Below, one piece after another: positions 4,286 through 5,883 of a stretch of 5,883 nucleotides of DNA (positions are counted from its first letter, which is position 1; each line of letters starts with the position of its first letter). Position numbers and translations under genes: made by a program. The notes under the pieces were generated by a model. That model ran no database searches and was not told where the DNA came from. It saw nothing but the letters and a program-made list of their open reading frames with translations. This DNA comes from an uncultured Eubacteriales bacterium (GTDB lineage Bacteria; Bacillota; Clostridia; Oscillospirales; CAG-272). Where the stretch lies: the NCBI GenBank assembly GCA_934477985.1, contig CAKSOR010000186.1:1-5883 (forward strand), read 5' to 3'.

Positions 4286-5312
4286 ACTCATAGACAAATT
4301 AGCGAAGGAGCACTCGCTGACACTCGCCGGATATGAGGCGCTGATAACCGCGCAAAATGATGAGCTCGCAGACTACGCCGCAAGGCTCGCCGACAAGCTG
4401 CGCCGCGGAATCTACGGCAACTCAGTCTACACCCGCGGGCTCATCGAGGTCGGAAACGTCTGCAAGAATGACTGTCTCTACTGCGGAATCCGGCGCTCGA
4501 ACAAAAACTGCGAGCGCTACATACTGACAAAAGAGCAGATAATGGACTGTGCCGCGACCGGGTATGAGCTCGGATTCCGGACGTTCGTCTTGCAGGGCGG
4601 TGAGGGGATGATTCCGGTCAACGAGATCTGCGATATTGTCGCGTCACTGCGCGAAAAATACCCGGAGCAGGCGATCACCCTCTCGCTCGGCGAATACCCG
4701 CGGGAGGACTACGAGAAGATGTTCAACGCGGGCGCGAACCGCTATCTTCTCCGCCACGAGACGGCCGACAGGGCGCATTATGAGAAGCTCCATCCGAAGA
4801 CAATGTCGTTCGACAACCGTATGCGCTGTCTATGCGATCTCAAAGAGATCGGCTATCAGGTCGGCTGCGGATTCATGGTCGGCTCACCGTATCAGACGCC
4901 GGAAACGCTCGCGAAGGATCTCAAATTCATCGAAGAATTCAGCCCCGACATGTGCGGCATCGGACCGTTCATCCCGCAAAAGGACACGCCGTTCGCCGAT
5001 TTTCCCGCCGGGACTTGCGCTGAGACAGTCTATCTGCTCTCGCTTATCCGGCTGATCAAGCCGAACATTCTGCTCCCCGCGACAACCGCGCTCGGCACAA
5101 TCGACCCGCTCGGGCGCGAAAAGGGCATCAAGGCGGGAGCGAACGTCGTCATGCCGAACCTCTCGCCGGTCTCAGTCAGGAAGAAATACGCGCTCTACGA
5201 CAACAAAATCTGCACAGGAGAAGAATCCGCCGAGTGCCGCGGATGTCTTTCGCGCCGTATGCAGTCGATCGGTTACGAGCTCGTCACCGACCGAGGCGAC
5301 ATAAAAAGGTAA
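4278..5312 (+). CDS. hydE: [FeFe] hydrogenase H-cluster radical SAM maturase HydE
   Basis: This is a cytoplasmic radical-SAM enzyme of 344 residues, normal for HydE. With HydG and HydF it builds the 2Fe subcluster of the H-cluster; HydE acts on a HydG-derived organometallic Fe(CO)2(CN)-cysteine species and contributes to the bridging dithiolate. The radical-SAM cluster motif is C62-x3-C66-x2-C69 (CKNDCLYC). Typical HydE blocks follow: LQGGEG (105-110), LSLGEYP (135-141), RYLLRHETAD (155-164), GCGFMVGSPYQT (196-207) and GIGPFIP (227-233). A second Cys set, C312-x7-C320-x2-C323, corresponds to the site of the auxiliary cluster known in Thermotoga HydE, which not all family members keep. The start overlaps the end of the TM1266-type gene, and no clear ribosome binding site precedes it, so translational coupling is likely. 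An 80-base gap separates it from hydG. Confidence 0.97.
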   Translation: MTELIDKLAKEHSLTLAGYEALITAQNDELADYAARLADKLRRGIYGNSVYTRGLIEVGNVCKNDCLYCGIRRSNKNCERYILTKEQIMDCAATGYELGFRTFVLQGGEGMIPVNEICDIVASLREKYPEQAITLSLGEYPREDYEKMFNAGANRYLLRHETADRAHYEKLHPKTMSFDNRMRCLCDLKEIGYQVGCGFMVGSPYQTPETLAKDLKFIEEFSPDMCGIGPFIPQKDTPFADFPAGTCAETVYLLSLIRLIKPNILLPATTALGTIDPLGREKGIKAGANVVMPNLSPVSVRKKYALYDNKICTGEESAECRGCLSRRMQSIGYELVTDRGDIKR

Positions 5313-5392
5313 ACTCACGGAAAATTCCGGAGAAAATAAAATCACGATCTGACGGAAAGATATAATTTCTGACCGCAAGAAAGGAAACACAA

Positions 5393-5883
5393 ATGGCAAT
5401 CTACAATCCAAAATCCCTGAAAGCCGAGGAATTCATCAACAACGAGGAAATTCTCGGGACAATCGCCTACGCCGAGGCGAACAAGAACAACGTCGCGCTG
5501 ATCGACTCGCTTCTCGAAAAGGCGCGTCCGAAAAAGAGCGGAAACGGCGTCACCTGCGCGGGACTCACACACCGTGAGGCGTCGGTTCTGCTCGCCTGCG
5601 AGATACCTGAAAAAATCGAGGAGATGTACAAGCTCGCAAACGAGATAAAGCTCGCCTTCTACGGCAACCGCATCGTCATGTTCGCGCCGCTCTATCTGTC
5701 GAACTACTGCGTCAACGGCTGCGTCTACTGTCCCTACCACCTCAAGAACAAGCACATAGCGCGCAAGAAGCTGACTCAGGACGAGATCAGAGCCGAAGTC
5801 ATCGCGCTCCAGGACATGGGGCACAAGCGCCTGGCCATCGAGGCGGGCGAAGACCCGGTCAACAACCCGATTGAGTACATACT
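5393..5883 (+). CDS. hydG: [FeFe] hydrogenase H-cluster radical SAM maturase HydG (5' part, cut by window edge)
   Basis: The first 163 residues of HydG, a tyrosine lyase of the radical-SAM superfamily related to ThiH, are present. It cleaves tyrosine to p-cresol and dehydroglycine, which gives the CO and CN ligands of the H-cluster iron. The N-terminus (FINNEEILGTIAYAEANKN, then AGLTHREASVLLACE) is typical. The SAM-cluster motif is C106-x3-C110-x2-C113 in NYCVNGCVYCPYHLKN. RKKLTQDEIRAEVIALQDMGHKRLAIEAGEDP (124-155) follows in the usual order. The C-terminal auxiliary-cluster domain lies outside the window. The ATG at 5393 has AAGGA (5381-5385) seven bases upstream. The gene follows hydE in the same direction after 80 bases with no terminator, so the three genes form one operon. 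HydF would be expected further downstream. Confidence 0.96.
   Translation, partial: MAIYNPKSLKAEEFINNEEILGTIAYAEANKNNVALIDSLLEKARPKKSGNGVTCAGLTHREASVLLACEIPEKIEEMYKLANEIKLAFYGNRIVMFAPLYLSNYCVNGCVYCPYHLKNKHIARKKLTQDEIRAEVIALQDMGHKRLAIEAGEDPVNNPIEYI

Noticed and set aside
5317..5330. Hairpin CGGAA...TTCCG after hydE as a terminator
   Set aside because: The arms leave only two bases between them, too few for a loop, and no T-run follows.
5338..5366. Internal promoter before hydG based on TATAAT at 5361-5366
   Set aside because: At 17 bases upstream the -35 position reads AAAATC, with no resemblance to TTGACA. The intergenic gap shows no other signal, so read-through from the hyd promoter is the simpler view.
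5342..5824. Minus-strand open frame of 160 codons opposite hydG
   Set aside because: HydG on the plus strand carries the CX3CX2C motif and a good ribosome binding site. The antisense frame has no recognisable domain and reflects GC-rich third positions.

Overview
The window looks like a chromosomal segment of an anaerobic Clostridia-type Firmicute, possibly Ruminococcaceae/Oscillospiraceae. This is inferred from a two-FeoA plus FeoB iron locus with a FeoB-associated Cys-rich peptide, [FeFe]-hydrogenase maturases, strong AGGAGG-type ribosome binding sites, sigma-A promoters and GC-rich third codon positions. No rRNA, tRNA, CRISPR array or transposase gene is visible.

Layout. Bases 1-147 hold two nested copies of a small palindromic mobile-type repeat. 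A minus-strand terminator (150-187) follows. Next comes the ferrous-iron uptake locus, transcribed right to left: feoA (3451-3242), a second feoA (3228-3007), feoB (2889-388) and a 51-residue FeoB-associated membrane peptide (353-198). The roughly 580-bp divergent intergenic region (3452-4027) holds the feo promoter, most of a set of 14-bp TTAGC-N4-GCTAA operators, a third inverted copy of the palindromic repeat, a stretch that might be decayed coding DNA, and the promoter and structured leader of the rightward operon. That operon encodes a TM1266-type ACT-fold protein (4028-4285), HydE (4278-5312) and the N-terminal part of HydG (5393 to the window edge).

Function. The left operon imports Fe(II). 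The right operon builds the H-cluster of [FeFe]-hydrogenase: HydE and HydG are radical-SAM enzymes, and HydF, expected next, is outside the window. Iron supply and a major iron-cofactor pathway therefore lie back to back.

The points most worth a second look are: (i) three abutting pairs of 14-bp DtxR/IdeR-like palindromes plus a single one, at the feo promoter and in front of feoB; (ii) an approximately 57-87-bp MITE-like palindrome with one copy nested inside another and an apparent 3-bp target duplication; (iii) a hyd-operon leader that can form either a terminator-like hairpin or a mutually exclusive alternative helix; and (iv) an acidic insertion of about 130 residues between the first two membrane segments of FeoB. 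I see no wholly new enzyme system. The novelty is in the regulatory DNA/RNA and the small mobile element.
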